Part shown: positions 38,381 through 47,467 of the stretch, in pieces
Layout: each line of letters begins with the position of its first letter
How positions within the stretch are numbered: the stretch's first letter is position 1
Made by a program: the position numbers and the translations under genes
The notes under the pieces: generated by a model
Told to the model about the DNA's origin: nothing
Database searches by the model: none
Seen by the model: the letters and a program-made list of their open reading frames with translations, nothing else
Assembly (NCBI RefSeq): GCF_900089605.1
Contig: NZ_LT594324.1
Location: forward strand, 6,200,001 to 6,264,000
DNA from: Micromonospora narathiwatensis
Lineage (GTDB): Bacteria; Actinomycetota; Actinomycetes; Mycobacteriales; Micromonosporaceae
Reading direction: 5' to 3'
Length of the DNA: 64,000 nt

Positions 38381-39067
38381 ATGGGCGAGATGGTGAGCTT
38401 CACCGGCAACGGAGGGACGAGCGAGGGGTATCTCGCGATACCCTCCGACGGTGCGGCCAGCCCGGCGGTCATCGTCATCCAGGACTGGTGGGGCCTGGTG
38501 CCCCACGTCCGGGCCGTGGTGGACCGCTTCGCGGAGGCCGGCTTCGTCGCCCTCGCGCCGGACTTCCGGCACGGCGGCCCGGCCAGCCGGCCGAGTGAGC
38601 CCCGGCAGATGCTGAACAGCACGCAGATGGACGAGGCGGCCACGGACATCGCCGCCGCCGCGGAATACCTCGCGGGCCGTCCCGAGGTCGCCGGCAGGAT
38701 CGGGTGTGCCGGGTTCTGCGCCGGTGCCAGCCTGGCCCTCTGGTCCGGCGTGTTCTCGAAGCGGATCGTCGCGACCGCGGGCTTCTATCCGCGCCTGCCC
38801 TGGGAGGGCATGCGGACCGACTGGGCCGACTACGCGGGCAAGGCCGCCCTCATCCACTGCTCCGAAGCGGACGGCACCTCCGTCGCCGACGGGGTGCAGA
38901 GCGTACGCGGGGCCATCGAGGCCGCCGGAGGCGCCTGCCAGACGTACGACTACCCGGGCACCGCGCACGCGTTCTTCAACGAGGACCGTCCGGAGCACTT
39001 CGACCAACGGGCCGCGGCCACCGCCTGGGCCCGTACGCTGGAACTCTTCCGGGCCAGGCTTGGCTGA
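38381..39067 (+). CDS. Dienelactone hydrolase family protein
   Basis: The 228-residue alpha/beta hydrolase has a Cys nucleophile at 113 in G-F-C-A-G-A-S, an acid at E162 or D164 in S-E-A-D-G-T, and His196 in G-T-A-H-A-F-F. The oxyanion-side Q-D-W-W-G-L is also typical. The family cleaves dienelactones in aromatic catabolism, but many members have other ester substrates. ATG at 38381 has AGGAGGA upstream. Its last codons overlap the uracil-DNA glycosylase gene by eight bases. Confidence 0.92.
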   Translation: MGEMVSFTGNGGTSEGYLAIPSDGAASPAVIVIQDWWGLVPHVRAVVDRFAEAGFVALAPDFRHGGPASRPSEPRQMLNSTQMDEAATDIAAAAEYLAGRPEVAGRIGCAGFCAGASLALWSGVFSKRIVATAGFYPRLPWEGMRTDWADYAGKAALIHCSEADGTSVADGVQSVRGAIEAAGGACQTYDYPGTAHAFFNEDRPEHFDQRAAATAWARTLELFRARLG

Positions 39068-39800
39068 GCCGCGTACCCCGCAGGACGTGGTCGCCCGCGC
39101 CGCGCGGGCGACCGACCTGGCCGACCTCGACGGCGCGGTGAGCAACTGTTTCGCCTGCCCGCGCCTGGTCTCCTGGCGGGAGGAGGTCGCCCGGACGAAG
39201 CGGGCGGCCTTCCGTGACCAGGAGTACTGGGGGAGGCCGGTGCCGGGCTTCGGCGCGCCGGACGCGCGGATCGCGATCCTCGGTCTGGCGCCGGCCGCGC
39301 ACGGCGGCAACCGCACCGGCCGGATCTTCACCGGTGACCGCTCCGGGGACGTGCTCTTCGCCGCGTTGCACCGCGCCGGGCTCGCCAACCAGCCGACCAG
39401 CGTCGCCGTCGACGACGGCCTCACCCTGCGCGAGACCCGCATCTTCGCCGCCGTGCGCTGCGCCCCGCCGGACAACAAACCCACCCCGGTCGAGCGGGAC
39501 ACCTGCGCGCCCTGGCTGCACCGCGAGGTCACGCTCATCCGGCCCACCCTGCGGGTCGTGGTCGCGCTGGGCGCGTTCGCCTGGGCCGCGTGGTGGCCAC
39601 TGCTGCGCGATGTGTACGGTCAGCGCCCGCCCACACCTCGCCCCGCATTCGGCCATGGGGCACACTGGTCCGGCACGTCCGCACCGGCGCTGCTCGGCTG
39701 CTACCACGTCAGCCAGCAGAACACGTTCACCGGGCGGCTGACACCAACGATGTTGGACGACGTGTTCGCCCGGGCGAAACGGCTGGCGGGGGTGGACTGA
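39060..39800 (+). CDS. udgB: Family 5 uracil-DNA glycosylase (UdgB-type)
   Basis: The product of about 246 residues removes uracil and related deaminated bases from DNA. It has N-terminal iron-sulfur cysteines (N-C-F-A-C-P-R-L), the family 5 motif [16 protein letters not shown] and motif B-like [16 protein letters not shown] at 39060, within the end of the hydrolase gene, gives the family-like N-terminus. GTG at 39087 is an alternative that would still keep all motifs. Overlap implies co-expression with the dienelactone hydrolase. Confidence 0.9.
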   Translation: MAEPRTPQDVVARAARATDLADLDGAVSNCFACPRLVSWREEVARTKRAAFRDQEYWGRPVPGFGAPDARIAILGLAPAAHGGNRTGRIFTGDRSGDVLFAALHRAGLANQPTSVAVDDGLTLRETRIFAAVRCAPPDNKPTPVERDTCAPWLHREVTLIRPTLRVVVALGAFAWAAWWPLLRDVYGQRPPTPRPAFGHGAHWSGTSAPALLGCYHVSQQNTFTGRLTPTMLDDVFARAKRLAGVD

Positions 39801-39820
39801 GGAATGCGTGGGGCGGTGGG

Positions 39821-40561
39821 ATGGACCTCGGCGTGCTGCGCAGGTGGTGGCCGGTCGCGGCGGTGACCCTGCTGCTGGCCGGCACCGCGCTGGCCGCCGG
39901 GCACTCCACGATCGGGGCGAGCCGGATCCCGCCCGCCGCGGACAACATCCCGTACGTGCCGGAATACCCCACCGCCGAGCCCGCGCCCTCGATCCCCGTC
40001 GAGCCACGGGACGTGGGCGAGCCCACCTCCGGCGGGATTCCCCAGTGGATACTCACCGCCGCGCTGGTCGTGCTGGGCCTGGCCATGCTGGTCGCCCTCG
40101 CGTACGCGATCTGGACGGTGGTCGGCGGGGTGCTGCGGCGGACCACCCGGGCCCTCCCGACGAAGCGGACCCGGCGTACCGCCGAGGGCACCGCACGGGA
40201 GGTGGTGGCCGCCCTGGACGCCGGCCTGGAGGAGCTGGACGACCGGTCCACCGACCCCCGGACCGCCGTGATCGCCTGCTGGGTCCGCCTCGAGGAGGCC
40301 GCCGAGGAGGCCGGGGTGCCGCGACTCGCCGAGGACACCTCCACCGACCTGGTCAGCCGGCTGTTGCGCGGCGACCCGGCGGCCGGCGTCCCGGCTATCG
40401 CCAGTGCCGACGTGCTGGACGGTTTCGCGCACGTCTACCGCGAGGCCCGGTACGCCACCCACACCGTCGACGAGCGGATGCGCGACCAGGCCCGGGCCGC
40501 GCTGCGCCGGCTGCGCGGCGAACTGACCAGCCTGGCCGGGGCCGGCGAGGAGCCGCGATGA
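39821..40561 (+). CDS. DUF4129 domain membrane protein (MoxR operon)
   Basis: The 246-residue product has an N-terminal helix (about 12-28), an outer Pro-rich loop, a second helix (about 68-98) and a cytoplasmic DUF4129 domain. That domain contains C-W-V-R-L-E-E-A-A-E-E-A-G, a D-T-S-T-D-L-V-S-R motif, Y-R-E-A-R-Y-A-T-H and A-R-A-A-L-R-R-L. It opens a five-gene same-strand operon with MoxR and DUF58. Such operons are thought to assemble membrane or envelope protein complexes. The stop overlaps a 15-codon frame as ATGA. Confidence 0.85.
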   Translation: MDLGVLRRWWPVAAVTLLLAGTALAAGHSTIGASRIPPAADNIPYVPEYPTAEPAPSIPVEPRDVGEPTSGGIPQWILTAALVVLGLAMLVALAYAIWTVVGGVLRRTTRALPTKRTRRTAEGTAREVVAALDAGLEELDDRSTDPRTAVIACWVRLEEAAEEAGVPRLAEDTSTDLVSRLLRGDPAAGVPAIASADVLDGFAHVYREARYATHTVDERMRDQARAALRRLRGELTSLAGAGEEPR

Positions 40562-40605
40562 ACGAGCGAACCGGCAGGCTCGGCGCCGTGGGGACGACGG
40601 CGTGA
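40558..40605 (+). CDS. 15-codon bridging open frame between DUF4129 and the next gene
   Basis: ATG at 40558 overlaps the DUF4129 stop (ATGA), and the TGA at 40603-40605 overlaps the next gene's GTG (GTGA). The encoded peptide is M-N-E-R-T-G-R-L-G-A-V-G-T-T-A. It may act as a coupling device that carries terminating ribosomes across a 40-base gap. A functional peptide is not supported. Confidence 0.35.
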   Translation: MNERTGRLGAVGTTA

Positions 40606-41183
40606 GCACCAGCATCGACGACCTGCTGTCGTCCGAGGAGTACGCCGAGGAGCCGGCCCGGGAGCGGCGCGGCCGGCTGCGCTGGCTGCCGCGTGCGCTC
40701 CTGAGCACCGCGGCGATCGTGGCGGTGGTCGTGGTCGGCCTGCGCGCGGTGGGCCTCCAGGTCTCGCTCTGGATCATCGTGGCGGGCGTGCTCGCCCTGC
40801 TCGCCGTACGCCGGTTCACCGCCGCGCTGGCACCCCCGCCGCCGCCCCGGGCCGGCGGCCGGGCCCCGGCCGGCGAGGAGCCGGGCACCTGGAACTGGGG
40901 AGCCCGGGACGCGCTGCGCGCCGCGATCAACGGTTGGGAAACCCCGCTGGACTGGTCCGCCACCCGGCCCGAGCGGTTCACCAAGGTGATCCTGCCCCGG
41001 CTCGGTGAGTTGGCCGACGAGCGGCTGCGCCAACGGCACGGCGTCACCCGCGAGTCCGACCCGACCCGCGCCCGCGCTCTGCTGGGCGAGCCGCTGTGGA
41101 CGTTCCTCAACACGACCCCCCGCCGCCGCCCCCCGTCGCCGCGCGACCTCGCGGCGATCGTCGCCGAACTGGAGAAGCTGTGA
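40602..41183 (+). CDS. Membrane protein of the MoxR operon, function unknown
   Basis: The 193-residue product has two membrane helices at about 27-66 (A-L-L-S-T-A-A-I-V-A-V-V-V-V-G and W-I-I-V-A-G-V-L-A-L-L-A-V) and a basic cytoplasmic C-terminal half with W-N-W-G-A-R-D-A-L-R and R-F-T-K-V-I-L-P-R-L-G-E-L-A-D. That half ends in D-L-A-A-I-V-A-E-L-E-K-L. Actinobacterial MoxR operons often carry such a protein at this position. The stop overlaps the moxR ATG by one base. Confidence 0.8.
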   Translation: MSTSIDDLLSSEEYAEEPARERRGRLRWLPRALLSTAAIVAVVVVGLRAVGLQVSLWIIVAGVLALLAVRRFTAALAPPPPPRAGGRAPAGEEPGTWNWGARDALRAAINGWETPLDWSATRPERFTKVILPRLGELADERLRQRHGVTRESDPTRARALLGEPLWTFLNTTPRRRPPSPRDLAAIVAELEKL

Positions 41184-42190
41184 TGAACGACGTGGACCGG
41201 AGCATGCCCCCCGCCGAGGTGGGCCGGCTGGCCCGGGCGGTGCTGGACGCGGTCGGCACGGTCGTGGTCGGCAAGCGGGAGGCCCTGGAGTTGGTTCTCG
41301 CCGGCATCCTGGCCGGCGGCCACGTGCTGCTGGAGGACCTGCCCGGCCTGGGCAAGACGCTGACCGCGCGCTCGTTCGCGCAGGCCCTCGGGCTGGACTT
41401 CCGCCGCCTCCAGTTCACGCCGGACCTGCTGCCCGCCGACGTCACCGGCTCCTTCCTCTACGACCAACGCAGCGGCGACTTCTCCTTCCGCGCCGGGCCG
41501 GTCTTCACCAACCTGCTGCTCGCCGACGAGATCAACCGGACCCCGCCGAAGACCCAGTCGGCGCTGCTGGAGGCGATGCAGGAGAAGCAGGTCTCGGTCG
41601 AGGGCGTGACGTACCGGCTGGACGAACCGTTCCACGTGCTCGCCACCGCCAACCCGATCGAGTACGAGGGGACGTACCCGCTGCCCGAGGCGCAGCTCGA
41701 CCGGTTCCTGCTCCGGGTGTCGTTCGGCTACCCCGACCACGAGGAGGAGTGGGAGGTGCTGCGCCGGCGGATCGCCCGCCGCCGCGAGGAGGCCGAGATC
41801 AAGCCGGTGGTGGACGCCGCCACGGTGCGCGCCATGCAGGCCGCGCTGGAGGACGTGGTCGTCGAGGACTCCATCGGCCGGTACATCGTGGCGGTCACCG
41901 CCGCCACCCGCGAGCACCCCTCCGTGCTGGTCGGCGCCTCGCCGCGCGGCTCGCTGGCGCTGCTGCTGCTCGCCCGGGTCCGGGCGGTGCTCGCCAACCG
42001 CGACTACGTGGTGCCGGAGGACGTCAAGGCGGTGGCGGCGCCCGCGCTGGCCCACCGGATCACCCTGCGTCCGGAGATGTGGCTGCGTCGGGTCGACCCG
42101 TCCTTCGTCGTCGGCGAGGTCCTGTCGTCCACGTCGGCCCCGGCCAGCGGCGCGCTGCCCAGTTACGCGGCCGGGCCCGCCGGGCGCTGA
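41183..42190 (+). CDS. moxR: MoxR family AAA+ ATPase
   Basis: The 335-residue AAA+ protein has Walker A L-P-G-L-G-K-T (53-59), Walker B L-L-L-A-D-E-I-N-R, sensor 1 A-T-A-N-P-I-E and an arginine finger in E-A-Q-L-D-R-F. MoxR ATPases act as chaperones with neighbouring von Willebrand or DUF58 proteins. ATG at 41183 overlaps the stop before it and its own stop overlaps the DUF58 start, so the operon is tightly coupled. Confidence 0.95.
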   Translation: MNDVDRSMPPAEVGRLARAVLDAVGTVVVGKREALELVLAGILAGGHVLLEDLPGLGKTLTARSFAQALGLDFRRLQFTPDLLPADVTGSFLYDQRSGDFSFRAGPVFTNLLLADEINRTPPKTQSALLEAMQEKQVSVEGVTYRLDEPFHVLATANPIEYEGTYPLPEAQLDRFLLRVSFGYPDHEEEWEVLRRRIARRREEAEIKPVVDAATVRAMQAALEDVVVEDSIGRYIVAVTAATREHPSVLVGASPRGSLALLLLARVRAVLANRDYVVPEDVKAVAAPALAHRITLRPEMWLRRVDPSFVVGEVLSSTSAPASGALPSYAAGPAGR

Positions 42191-43554
42191 TGGCCGACCG
42201 TCACGAGCCGGCGAGCGGCTGGGCGCCCACCCGGGCGCTCGGCCGGGCCGTGCTGCTCACCGGGCTGCTGCTGGTCGCGGCCGTGCTGCTCGGCCGGATC
42301 GACCTGGTCGTGCTGGCCACCCCGTTCGCCCTGGGCACCGCGTACGGGCTGCGCCGCCGTCCCACCGCGCTGCCCGAGCTGGAGATCGCCACCGGGGAGG
42401 CGCACCTGGTCGAGGGCACGCCGATGACCGCCGCGGTCGCCGTCGCCAACCCGGACACCGTGTCGTACGACCTGGCGGTGGTGCGGACCCGGATGTCGCG
42501 CTGGCTGCGGGTCGAGAAGGCCGGCTTCGGCGGGGCCGGGGTGGACGTGAGCCGGTCCGGCGGGGCCGACCGGCCCTTCGCCACCTCGGTGCCGTCCGGC
42601 CGGGCGATCGACCTGGAGCTGACCGGGACGGCGCTGCGCTGGGGCCGGCACCCGATCGGCCCGGCCGGGGCACGGGTCGCCGCCGCCGACGGGCTGCTGG
42701 TCTCGCGGGCCGTGATCACCGATCCGGTCCGGATGCGGGTCTATCCGATGACCGAGCCGTTCGAGGCGGTGGAGGCGATGCCCCGGGCCGCCGGGCTGGT
42801 CGGCGCGCACCGCTCCCGACGGCCGGGGGAGGGCGGCGAGCTGGCCGGCGTACGGGTCTTCGCCCCCGGCGACCGGCTGCGCCGGATCGACTGGCGGGTG
42901 TCGCTGCGGGCCCGGCAGCTGCACGTGGCGGCCACCCTCTCGGACCGGGACGCCGAGGTGGTGGTGCTGCTCGACGTGCTGGCCGAGGCGGGCCGCTCCG
43001 GTGGCATCCGTGGCCCGGCCTCCGTGCTGGACACCACGGTCCGGGCCGCCGCCGCGATCGCCGAGCACTACCTGCACCGGGGCGACCGGGTGGCGTTGCT
43101 GGAGTACGGCCCGGCCGCGCGGCGGCTACGACCGGCCACCGGCCGCCGGCAGTACCTGACCGTGCTGGAGTGGCTGCTCGACGTGCGGGCCGAGTCCTCC
43201 CCGCACGAGCCGTACGACCAGGTCTTCGGTCACCAGGTGCTCTCCTCGGACGCGCTGGTGGTGGTGCTCACCCCGCTGCTCGACGAGCGGTCCGCCCAGA
43301 TGCTGGCCCGGATGGCACGGGGCGGGCGGTTCGTGGTGGCGGTGGACACCCTGCCGGCCGACCTGCCGATGCCCCGGGAGCGGGGCTGGGCCGAGGTGGC
43401 GTACCGGCTGTGGCGGCTGGACCGGGACACGATGATCGGGCAGCTCCGCGAGCACGGCGTACCGGTGGTGCGCTGGGCCGGCGCCGGCAGCCTCGACCAG
43501 GTGCTGCGGGACGTGGCCCGGCTGGCCACGGCGCCCCGGGTCGGTGGCCGGTGA
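42190..43554 (+). CDS. DUF58 domain protein
   Basis: The 454-residue protein has two N-terminal helices (about 20-55), a beta-rich region, and the DUF58 core F-A-P-G-D-R-L-R-R-I-D-W-R-V-S-L-R. A von Willebrand A-like domain follows (V-V-V-L-L-D-V-L, with a following D-T-T-V-R). DUF58 proteins are the usual partners of MoxR. The ATG overlaps the moxR stop by one base. Confidence 0.92.
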   Translation: MADRHEPASGWAPTRALGRAVLLTGLLLVAAVLLGRIDLVVLATPFALGTAYGLRRRPTALPELEIATGEAHLVEGTPMTAAVAVANPDTVSYDLAVVRTRMSRWLRVEKAGFGGAGVDVSRSGGADRPFATSVPSGRAIDLELTGTALRWGRHPIGPAGARVAAADGLLVSRAVITDPVRMRVYPMTEPFEAVEAMPRAAGLVGAHRSRRPGEGGELAGVRVFAPGDRLRRIDWRVSLRARQLHVAATLSDRDAEVVVLLDVLAEAGRSGGIRGPASVLDTTVRAAAAIAEHYLHRGDRVALLEYGPAARRLRPATGRRQYLTVLEWLLDVRAESSPHEPYDQVFGHQVLSSDALVVVLTPLLDERSAQMLARMARGGRFVVAVDTLPADLPMPRERGWAEVAYRLWRLDRDTMIGQLREHGVPVVRWAGAGSLDQVLRDVARLATAPRVGGR

Positions 43555-43576
43555 GCGCGGGCGAAGGCGGACACGC

Positions 43577-44149
43577 ATGAACGAACTGGTCGAAGGGCTG
43601 CACGAGCGGGTCCGGGCGATGCGGTACGCGGTCAACCGGATCAGCCTCATCCCGCTCCTGGTGCGGGCCGGCATCTTCCTGACCGTGCTGGTCGGTCTCC
43701 TGGTCGCGTACCCGGCGCAGACGTTCACCCCACGGTCGCTGGTGGCGTTCGCGGTGGTGGCGGTGCTGCCGGCGGTCGGGCCGCGCCGGGTGTGGCCGAC
43801 CTTCGCGGCGCTGGTCACGGTCGGCGGCTGGCTGCTCGCCACGCTGGGCTTCGGCCGGCCACCGGCGCTGTGGCGGCTGCTCGCCGTGGCGGCCCTGCTC
43901 TATCTGGCGCACACGCTCTGCGCGCTGGCCGCGCTGCTGCCGTTCGACGCGGTGGTCGACCCGGAACTGGTGGTCCGCTGGTTGGTCCGGGCCGGCGGGG
44001 TGGTGCTGGCCAGTGCGGTGCTCGGCGTCGTGCTGGCCTGGCTCGGCGGGGTCGGCGGGGACCGCGGCTTCCAGGCGGTGACCCTGGCCGGTCTGCTCGT
44101 CGCGGTGGCGCTCAGCGCGCTGCTCGGCTGGCTGCTGCGTCGCAGATAG
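43577..44149 (+). CDS. Polytopic membrane protein closing the MoxR operon
   Basis: The 190-residue protein has a short amphipathic N-terminus and five or six predicted helices (for example V-R-A-G-I-F-L-T-V-L-V-G-L-L-V-A and W-R-L-L-A-V-A-A-L-L-Y-L-A). No enzymatic motif is visible. ATG at 43577 follows GAAGG, and an ATG-less extension upstream overlaps DUF58. It is likely part of the same membrane assembly as the DUF58 and DUF4129 proteins, by location. Confidence 0.8.
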   Translation: MNELVEGLHERVRAMRYAVNRISLIPLLVRAGIFLTVLVGLLVAYPAQTFTPRSLVAFAVVAVLPAVGPRRVWPTFAALVTVGGWLLATLGFGRPPALWRLLAVAALLYLAHTLCALAALLPFDAVVDPELVVRWLVRAGGVVLASAVLGVVLAWLGGVGGDRGFQAVTLAGLLVAVALSALLGWLLRRR

Positions 44150-44152
44150 CGG

Positions 44153-44200
44153 AACGTCTCGGGACGTTGCGCAGGTCACAAGGGTTGTGCTCCGTCACAG
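44153..44200. promoter_or_regulatory. Cluster of dyads upstream of ndh
   Basis: AACGTC-TCGG-GACGTT (44153-44168), CACAA-GGG-TTGTG (44177-44189) and TTGTG...CACAG (44185-44200) are overlapping or adjacent inverted repeats in the 93-base spacer before ndh. TGTG/CACA halves recall Rex redox-regulator sites, but the spacing is six bases where Rex needs eight. Another repressor is possible. Confidence 0.4.
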
Positions 44201-44242
44201 AACGGGGTCTCGAAAGGGATTAGCCGAGCCGCCCGGGGAAAG

Positions 44243-45577
44243 ATGGATAGCGTGAATCCGAAGCGGATCCTTGTCGTGGGTGCCGGGCACGTCGGCCTGT
44301 ACGCCGCGCTGCGCCTGTCCAAGAAGCTGAAGTCTCGTGAGGCTGAGGTCATCGTCGTCGACCCGCAGCCGCACATGACGTACCAGCCGTTCCTCCCCGA
44401 GGCGTCCGCGGGCAACATCTCGCCGCGGCACGCCGTGGTGCCCCTGCGCCGGGAGTTGCGCAGGTGCAAGGTCCTGGCCGGTACGGTCACCCGGATCGAC
44501 CACGACCGCAAGACCGCCCTCGTGCAGCCGATCAGCGGCCCCACCCGGGAGGTGCGGTACGACCACGTGGTGGTCGCCCCGGGTTCGGTCTCCCGCACGC
44601 TGCCGATTCCCGGCCTGCATGAGCACGGTATCGGGTTCAAGACCATCGGCGAGGCGATTTTCCTCCGAAACCACGTGCTGGACCGGCTCGACGTGGCGGC
44701 GGCCACGACCGACCCGGAGGTCCGTCGGCGCGCGCTGACCTTCGTCTTCGTCGGTGGTGGCTACGCCGGCATCGAGGCGCTCGCCGAGATGGAGGACATG
44801 GCCCGGGACGCGCTGCGCTACTACCCGGAGCTCAAGCCGGAGGACATGCGCTGGGTCCTGGTCGAGGCCACCCAGCGGGTGCTGCCCGAGGTCGATCGGG
44901 ACATGGGCGCCTACACGGTGCAGCAGCTGCTCAAGCGGAACATGGACATCCGCCTGGACACCCGGCTGGAATCCTGCGTCGACGGGATCGTGAAGCTCTC
45001 CGACGGCGACAGCTTCCCCACCGACACCATCGTCTGGACGGCCGGGGTCAAGCCGTCGCCGATGCTGGACGCGACGAACTTCCCGCGTGACGAGCGTCGC
45101 CGGGTCACCTGCCTGCCCACCCTCCAGATCGTCGACGGCGACCGGGTGGTCGAGGGCGCCTGGAGCGCGGGCGACTGCGCCGCGGTGCCGGACCTGACCA
45201 AGGAGCCGGGCAACTACTGCTCGCCGAGCGCGCAGCACGCGGTACGGCAGGCCGCCCGGATGGCCGACAACATCGTGAACGTGGTTCGCGGGCGGGAGCC
45301 GGTCAACTACAAGCACAAGCACGCCGGCAGTGTGGCCAGCCTCGGCCTGCACAAGGGCGTGGCGCAGGTCTACGGCGTGAAGATGACCGGCTGGCCGGCC
45401 TGGTTCATGCACCGCACGTACCACATGTCGCGGATCCCGTCGGTCAACCGCAAGGTCCGGGTCGTGGTCGACTGGACGCTGGCGTTCTTCCTCAAGCGTG
45501 AGGTGGTCGCGCTCGGCCAGCTGCACGACCCGCGCGAGGAGTTCGCCGAGGCGTCCCAGCCGGTCAGCACCCGCTGA
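44243..45577 (+). CDS. ndh: Type II NADH dehydrogenase (NDH-2)
   Basis: The 444-residue membrane-bound flavoprotein passes electrons from NADH to menaquinone without pumping protons. The FAD motif I-L-V-V-G-A-G-H-V-G is at the N-terminus, the NADH motif V-F-V-G-G-G-Y-A-G-I-E lies in the middle, and S-A-G-D-C-A-A-V-P is the second FAD contact. The C-terminal part (V-D-W-T-L-A-F-F-L-K-R) is the membrane-binding amphipathic helix. ATG at 44243 follows GGGGAAAG closely. A GTG three codons in is an alternative. A strong terminator follows. Confidence 0.95.
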   Translation: MDSVNPKRILVVGAGHVGLYAALRLSKKLKSREAEVIVVDPQPHMTYQPFLPEASAGNISPRHAVVPLRRELRRCKVLAGTVTRIDHDRKTALVQPISGPTREVRYDHVVVAPGSVSRTLPIPGLHEHGIGFKTIGEAIFLRNHVLDRLDVAAATTDPEVRRRALTFVFVGGGYAGIEALAEMEDMARDALRYYPELKPEDMRWVLVEATQRVLPEVDRDMGAYTVQQLLKRNMDIRLDTRLESCVDGIVKLSDGDSFPTDTIVWTAGVKPSPMLDATNFPRDERRRVTCLPTLQIVDGDRVVEGAWSAGDCAAVPDLTKEPGNYCSPSAQHAVRQAARMADNIVNVVRGREPVNYKHKHAGSVASLGLHKGVAQVYGVKMTGWPAWFMHRTYHMSRIPSVNRKVRVVVDWTLAFFLKREVVALGQLHDPREEFAEASQPVSTR

Positions 45578-45586
45578 CTTCGTCGG

Positions 45587-45622
45587 CCGAAGGGCCCTTC
45601 CCGGACGGGAAGGGCCCTTCGG
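45587..45622. terminator. 16-bp perfect hairpin between ndh and the convergent 45638 gene
   Basis: Arms 45587-45602 and 45607-45622 are exact reverse complements with a GGAC loop. The arm itself contains AAGGGCCCTT, a palindrome. It should terminate both genes. Confidence 0.85.
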
Positions 45623-45637
45623 CGTATCCGTCTCCGG

Positions 45638-47467
45638 TCAGAAGCGCCAGGTCCAGGCGTCGGCGACCCGGGTACCCGGGCCGAAGAGCGCCTCCAGCGT
45701 CCGGCGCAGGGGCTCCGCGTGCGGCGCGTCGTCGGTCAGCGCCACGCAGGAGGCGCCCCAGAAGCGGATGTCCCGGGCGGCCTGCCGGCGCTGCTCGGCG
45801 CCGATCGCCGCCGGCACCCCCCGGGAGGCGACCTCGGTCAGCAGGGCCGAGGTGGGCCGCTGGTAGGTGCCGACGGACGCGGCGCCGTCGTTGCCGTACG
45901 GGCCGATGAAGAAGCCCTCCGGTATGCCGAACGCGGCGTTCGCGGCGGTGGCCCAGCGCATCGGCCAGGGGTCGGTCGGGCTGGCCGCCGGCACCGGGAC
46001 CAGCACCCCGCCGGGGCGTACGCACTGCCGCCAGTGTCCGGCGGTCACGAACTCGGGCAGCGCCGGCCGGGGTGTGGTCGGCAGCGGCGCGGGAAAGACG
46101 CTGAGCAGACCCACGCCGACGGCCAGCGGCACCAGCCGCCGGGCCCGGCCGCGCCCCGCCAGGGCCCGGTCCACGGCGAGGGTCAGGATCGTTCCGGCCA
46201 GTGGCAGCACCGCCAGGCCGAACCGGGTGGGCAGCGCGTTGTCCAGCACCGGCAGCCCGACCAGCGGCGCGTACGGGGCGGGCAGCCCGCTCCGTACGCC
46301 GGAGACCAGCACCTCGGGGCCGAGCGACAGGGCGCCCATGACCACGGCGGCGGCCGTGCAGGCGACCGCCACCGGACGGCGACCGAGCCAGCCGGCGCAG
46401 CCGACGGTGACCAGCAGCAGGGGCCAGCCGAGGAAGGTGTTGAACTCGGCCGGGCCGGTGGTCAGCCGGGACGCGTCGCCGCCCAGCACGGAGAGCGGGG
46501 AGAACGTCACCCAGCTGGTCAGGTCGGCGGCGTAGTGGTGCGGGTCGAACAGCGCCCCGGAGACGGCCTGCGGACCGGCGAACTGGTACCAAATCGGGTA
46601 CGCGAGCACGAACCCGGCCAGACCGGCGGCCAGTATCAGCCCACCGCCGAACGCGGGCAGCGCCCGCCGGAGCCGGGCCCGGTCGGCCAACCCGTACGCC
46701 GGTGCCATCACCAGCAGGGTGACCCCGGTCAGGAGGAGTACCTCCTCACCGATGAAGAGCTGGGCGGTGACCGCCGTGGCCAGCCCGACCGCCGAGGCGG
46801 CCACCCGCCGGCGGTCCGGCCCGCCCGTGCGTCCGGCCGGGTCGGCGGCCCGAAGCATCCTGACCACCAGCCACACGAGCACCGGGACCAGCCACTGCGC
46901 GGTCATGTGCAGGTGCGCGTTGCTCTGCGAGACCATGGCCGGGCCGAAGCCGCAGAGCGCGGCGCCGAGGCCGGCGGCGAGCGGGTGGGCGCGCAGCGTC
47001 CGGGTGAACAGCAGGTACCAGGCGACCGCCGTGCCGGCCAGATTGCCGGCGGCCAGCAGGGCGAAGGTGACCGGCGCGCCGAACGCGAACGTGACCGGGG
47101 CGAGCAGCACGCCGAGCGCGATCACCGTGGTGTTGGCCAGCAGGTTGACCCCGTCCGGTGCGTTGAGCCGGTCGGTGAGCAGACCGAAGTCGCCCAGCAG
47201 GGCGCGCGAGTCGACGGCCAGGAACCATTCGTAGAGGGTCTGGTCCGCCGGGTTGAGCGCGAGCACCCGCTGCCCCGGTGCCGGCCACAGGCCGTGGGTG
47301 AGCCATCCGGCGAGCACGGCGAAGAGGAGTCCGGCCAGCAGCCCCGCGCGGTGCCGGGCCACGGTGGCCAGCAGCCGGGCCGTGCGGGTCGGGCGGGCGA
47401 CCGCCGGGCCGAGGCGGCCGGCCGGGCCGAGGGCCGTACGGGCGGCGCTGGTCACGGCTTCGACCAT
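45638..47467 (-). CDS. Large polytopic membrane protein, possible GT-C type glycosyltransferase
   Basis: The 609-residue protein has about 11-12 predicted helices, from L-L-A-G-L-L-F-A-V-L-A-G-W onward, with an acidic first loop (Q-T-L-Y-E-W-F-L-A-V-D-S-R) and a soluble C-terminal domain of about 140 residues. The topology and the D-x-D-like loops resemble GT-C glycosyltransferases or YfhO-like proteins, but a donor-binding motif is not clear. The start at 47467 has no strong ribosome-binding site. It is monocistronic. Confidence 0.78.
   Translation of the reverse strand: MVEAVTSAARTALGPAGRLGPAVARPTRTARLLATVARHRAGLLAGLLFAVLAGWLTHGLWPAPGQRVLALNPADQTLYEWFLAVDSRALLGDFGLLTDRLNAPDGVNLLANTTVIALGVLLAPVTFAFGAPVTFALLAAGNLAGTAVAWYLLFTRTLRAHPLAAGLGAALCGFGPAMVSQSNAHLHMTAQWLVPVLVWLVVRMLRAADPAGRTGGPDRRRVAASAVGLATAVTAQLFIGEEVLLLTGVTLLVMAPAYGLADRARLRRALPAFGGGLILAAGLAGFVLAYPIWYQFAGPQAVSGALFDPHHYAADLTSWVTFSPLSVLGGDASRLTTGPAEFNTFLGWPLLLVTVGCAGWLGRRPVAVACTAAAVVMGALSLGPEVLVSGVRSGLPAPYAPLVGLPVLDNALPTRFGLAVLPLAGTILTLAVDRALAGRGRARRLVPLAVGVGLLSVFPAPLPTTPRPALPEFVTAGHWRQCVRPGGVLVPVPAASPTDPWPMRWATAANAAFGIPEGFFIGPYGNDGAASVGTYQRPTSALLTEVASRGVPAAIGAEQRRQAARDIRFWGASCVALTDDAPHAEPLRRTLEALFGPGTRVADAWTWRF

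Noticed and set aside
44185..44200. Rex operator before ndh
   Set aside because: TTGTG and CACAG halves are present but separated by too few bases for the Rex consensus.
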